64,000 nucleotides of DNA, taken from Podaxis mareebaensis. Lineage: Eukaryota; Basidiomycota; Agaricomycetes; Agaricales; Agaricaceae. Where the stretch lies: NCBI GenBank assembly GCA_018524725.1, contig JAEUWP010000092.1, forward strand, positions 1 through 64,000, read 5' to 3'. The notes below the pieces were generated by a model. That model was not told the DNA's origin, searched no databases, and saw only the letters and a list, made by a program, of their open reading frames with translations. The position numbers were made by a program, and so were the translations under genes. Below are positions 61,481 through 64,000 of this stretch, piece by piece. Numbering within the stretch: position 1 is the stretch's first letter; each line of letters starts with the position of its first letter.

Positions 61481-64000
61481 TTATTCGTAGCACAAGGAAT
61501 AAAGTTTTCTTTTCTAAATCACTATGTTGAACTCTAAGGAGACTAGCGGCTTCCTTGGAGGTATGAAGAAGACCGCCAACAGCATCTGTTCCAACATCGC
61601 CCATCGTCGGCGTTCAAGCGCCAGTCTAGCGCCCAATCCGACTCTTCCTCGAGAGGCCTCTGTCCCTCTTTTCAATGACTTTCAAGTTAACGAGGACTTT
61701 ATTTGCAAACCCCCTTCCCCCTCACCATCTATTGGAGCCAAGCGCTCTTACTCCACCGACCACTCTCTCTCAAATTGCCTTGAGAAGAGTATGAAACTTC
61801 GAGAGGATGACGACGCTGCCTCTGTCTCTTCTGCTGAGGAGAATGATGACCAAGACAATTCACAGGGAACATCTACTCCCAAATCTATCGCCCCATCTCT
61901 TCCACCGGTTCGAGAAGATATCGACTTGTCACCTGAAATAGCTCCCTCTTCTCATATGATGCTGTCTCCAGCCCAAGCCATCGCTGCATCACACGGCTTC
62001 GTCCCACCCACTCCTGGAGCTGCTTGGGACGAGTCCCAACCCTCGGATCCTCTCCCCACTATCCCATCTTTCACCCCTCTCTCCTCTCAACCACCCGCTG
62101 TGCAGCCTCATGTTGAAGCGCAGCCAACCCATGGAATGGATTGGTCATCTGTCCGCAATACACTTGGTGATGGCATCTGTATGATCGACATCACCAATAC
62201 TAGTGACGTCATGGGGCTTAATTGTCTCAACTCCTTATTGAGTTTCATCTCTTCCTGGTTAGGCAACTGGGCCCAATCGGGCGATCTGTCCACATTTGAA
62301 GGAGTTCCTCATCTCATTCACATTTTCCAGACTGTCGCACACTCAGAGCAGTTACGCAACATGTCTGTTCCTTACAACGATACACGCCTTAAACTGTATG
62401 ACTTCGTGTCTATGCAGTTCCCACCCTCTCATACTCTCTCTCCTACTCCCACACCCATGTCAACTGGGCACTGCCACGAACATCGGGCTGAAAAGGCACT
62501 GGCAGTGTCCTCCCCTACCCCCAAAGACGCCCCGGGAATTCTCCAGGGCTCTTCCCCCATTCCCACACCTGACGCCTCTGGTATGTCCCAGGGCTCAGTT
62601 TCGCAATTCGAAAGGGACACTGCACGAGCAATCGCCCTCTCGCGTCTTCCTCCGGCTGACCCTAACAAACCAGGTGAGTTGTCCAAATCTATTATAGATG
62701 CTGACATGCTCCCTCCCCCCCCTCCTCCTCAATCCACTGTCCCTGCCACCCCTGGTCCATCCAGCCAGGGCAATAAGGCTAACCCTAACCCTAGTGGCTG
62801 GTCCACTGTTAATTGTCGCTGGGCGCCTCACAAAACAGTAGCCGCCCCCTCTCAGCATAAGCCTATTGTGATGCCTGCTTTCCCCCCCAAGGAAACCCAT
62901 CCCCTTTCCCCTCGCCCCTCCCTTCCCTCCTCCACCCCCCCTCCTATCAACAAAGCCACCAAACCTCATTATAGGTCTGGTGCGCCTTCTCCCTCCACTC
63001 AGAGGACATCATACTCCAAGGCAGCTTCGCAACCGACCCTCAAAGTGGATGAGCTGTCAAAATATGCGGCTCTCCAAAATCAATTCCCTTCCATGTCACC
63101 GGTCGACATTATCAACTTCCTTCGCAATGCAGGGGACATCAAATCCCCTGCCCCCAAATCTTCTCCCTCCCCCTCTTCTCGCCCCTCCAGCTCCCCTAAG
63201 GCCACCCAAGGCCCATCCCGCAAGAATATCGTTGTCCTGTACAACGACATATTCAAACCAATAATGATCACCTCCCTCGACCTCGTAATCAGGTGCTGCA
63301 ACAATGCCCTATACCAAAAGGGCTTCCTTCTCAAAATCGAGTCAGCAAAATCCAATGACAGGACCCTCTGGCTCTCCACTAACCAAGTCGTGACTGACGA
63401 GGAGCTTCTCATCATTAAGAAAGGCATCACGGACTCGAACCGGTCCGCGTTTGCTACCCAGGACATCAGGGATGCCGTTTCCCCTTCCCTACCCATGTCC
63501 AAGTCGTTCGTTAAATTAACGAACCTTCCCTACTTCCACCATGACAGTACCCCCCATGTCTTGGATGACTTCAAAGAAGTCATCGTAAACTCTCCCTACC
63601 ATGAGATGATCCAACATCTCGTTGGTAAACCACGTTTCTGCAGAGTCTCCCCCCATTCTGATTCCGCCATTCTCTTCTTCGACCTTTGGGACTCTCAGTC
63701 AGCCTCCAGGGCCAAAACCCTCATTAACCATACCCTGCTCTTTGAAAATTGTGTCTGCACCTTCCACGGCGTGTCCATGCACACAGCCTCCCCTCTATGC
63801 AACTGTTGCTGGAGGTGGGGCCACCCCACCCACCTTTGCAGAGCACGCAACCCCAGATGCGCTATCTGCGGAGACCCCTACCACACCGACAACCACTGCC
63901 GCGATGGCTTCTGCTGCCGTGGCAAACCTGGTCCTAACCCGCACCTCCCCACTCCTGCAAACATCACTGAGTGTCCTCACGCGACCTCCTTCAATTGCCT
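61481..64000 (+). mobile_element. non-LTR retrotransposon (LINE), 5' part, runs off window
   Basis: CpG frequency returns to normal at about 61485, just before a ~40-bp leader and a long intact ORF. No long terminal repeat is seen. The remaining element (reverse transcriptase ORF and 3' end) lies beyond the window. The abrupt composition change suggests insertion into the older repeat block. Confidence 0.7.
61524..64000 (+). CDS. LINE ORF1 (Gag-like) protein with CCHC zinc knuckles, partial
   Basis: An uninterrupted frame of 825 codons from ATG at 61524, still open at the window edge. The N-terminal two thirds are Ser/Pro/Thr rich and disordered. From about residue 570 a conserved folded region follows (KNIVVLYNDIFKPIMITSLD, then SFVKLTNLPYFHHDS and ILFFDLWDSQSASRAKTLI), resembling an RRM-like ORF1 module. 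Near residue 758 tandem CCHC knuckles begin (CNCCWRWGHPTHLC, then CAICGDPYHTDNHC), followed by CCRGKPGPNPHLP, a layout of Tad1-clade and related fungal LINE ORF1 proteins that bind element RNA. Because it has no stop inside the window it could easily be overlooked. The frame is intact, so the element may be recently active. Confidence 0.8.
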   Translation, partial: MLNSKETSGFLGGMKKTANSICSNIAHRRRSSASLAPNPTLPREASVPLFNDFQVNEDFICKPPSPSPSIGAKRSYSTDHSLSNCLEKSMKLREDDDAASVSSAEENDDQDNSQGTSTPKSIAPSLPPVREDIDLSPEIAPSSHMMLSPAQAIAASHGFVPPTPGAAWDESQPSDPLPTIPSFTPLSSQPPAVQPHVEAQPTHGMDWSSVRNTLGDGICMIDITNTSDVMGLNCLNSLLSFISSWLGNWAQSGDLSTFEGVPHLIHIFQTVAHSEQLRNMSVPYNDTRLKLYDFVSMQFPPSHTLSPTPTPMSTGHCHEHRAEKALAVSSPTPKDAPGILQGSSPIPTPDASGMSQGSVSQFERDTARAIALSRLPPADPNKPGELSKSIIDADMLPPPPPPQSTVPATPGPSSQGNKANPNPSGWSTVNCRWAPHKTVAAPSQHKPIVMPAFPPKETHPLSPRPSLPSSTPPPINKATKPHYRSGAPSPSTQRTSYSKAASQPTLKVDELSKYAALQNQFPSMSPVDIINFLRNAGDIKSPAPKSSPSPSSRPSSSPKATQGPSRKNIVVLYNDIFKPIMITSLDLVIRCCNNALYQKGFLLKIESAKSNDRTLWLSTNQVVTDEELLIIKKGITDSNRSAFATQDIRDAVSPSLPMSKSFVKLTNLPYFHHDSTPHVLDDFKEVIVNSPYHEMIQHLVGKPRFCRVSPHSDSAILFFDLWDSQSASRAKTLINHTLLFENCVCTFHGVSMHTASPLCNCCWRWGHPTHLCRARNPRCAICGDPYHTDNHCRDGFCCRGKPGPNPHLPTPANITECPHATSFNC

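Overview
The window looks like the nuclear genome of a filamentous basidiomycete, most likely an Agaricomycete. Genes are tightly packed on both strands and carry many 50-60 nt introns with GT-AG (twice GC-AG) borders and CTNA-type branch sites. The gene set is fungal: a multi-pass hybrid histidine kinase, a Doa4-type deubiquitinase, a fungal Snt2, a NACHT gene and a zinc-knuckle LINE. Exon coordinates below were assembled by hand from splice sites and reading phase; every multi-exon model closes in frame, but single junctions could be off where noted.

Region 1-48.7 kb is ordinary single-copy euchromatin. In order it holds: a giant Rxt3-domain protein (+), RPB10 (+), ALG5 (-), a RanBP3/Yrb2-like Ran-binding protein (-), a 26-exon hybrid histidine kinase (-), a Snt2-like BAH/PHD/SANT protein (+), a rhodanese-UCH deubiquitinase (-), TFIIF beta (-), an Msd1/SSX2IP-like spindle-pole coiled-coil protein (+), a phenol-hydroxylase-type flavin monooxygenase (-), the small DNA polymerase delta subunit p12/Cdm1 (-), tRNA-Ile, a conserved-looking unknown protein (-), a ZNF511-like C2H2 protein (-), an intron-containing tRNA-Asn, a KHDC4-like KH protein (+) and a GFA/CENP-V-fold enzyme (-). 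Basal transcription and chromatin functions (Rxt3, Rpb10, Snt2, TFIIF) are well represented.

Region 48.6-64 kb is different. A NACHT NTPase gene (+) is divergently paired with the GFA gene. The head of GFA, the shared upstream region and most of the NACHT gene are duplicated in direct orientation about 4.27 kb downstream. The second copy is a pseudogene whose changes are largely CpG to TpG/CpA; these created stop codons at former CGA codons and destroyed the start ATG. It lies in an ~8 kb CpG-depleted block (about 53.3-61.5 kb) that also holds a 33-bp minisatellite, a decayed ORF with a single amber codon, and a relic of a GCM-finger/Mutator-like transposase. A CpG-rich, uninterrupted zinc-knuckle ORF1 of a non-LTR retrotransposon begins abruptly at about 61.5 kb and runs off the window end, so it appears to be a young insertion beside old methylated or RIP-like mutated repeats.
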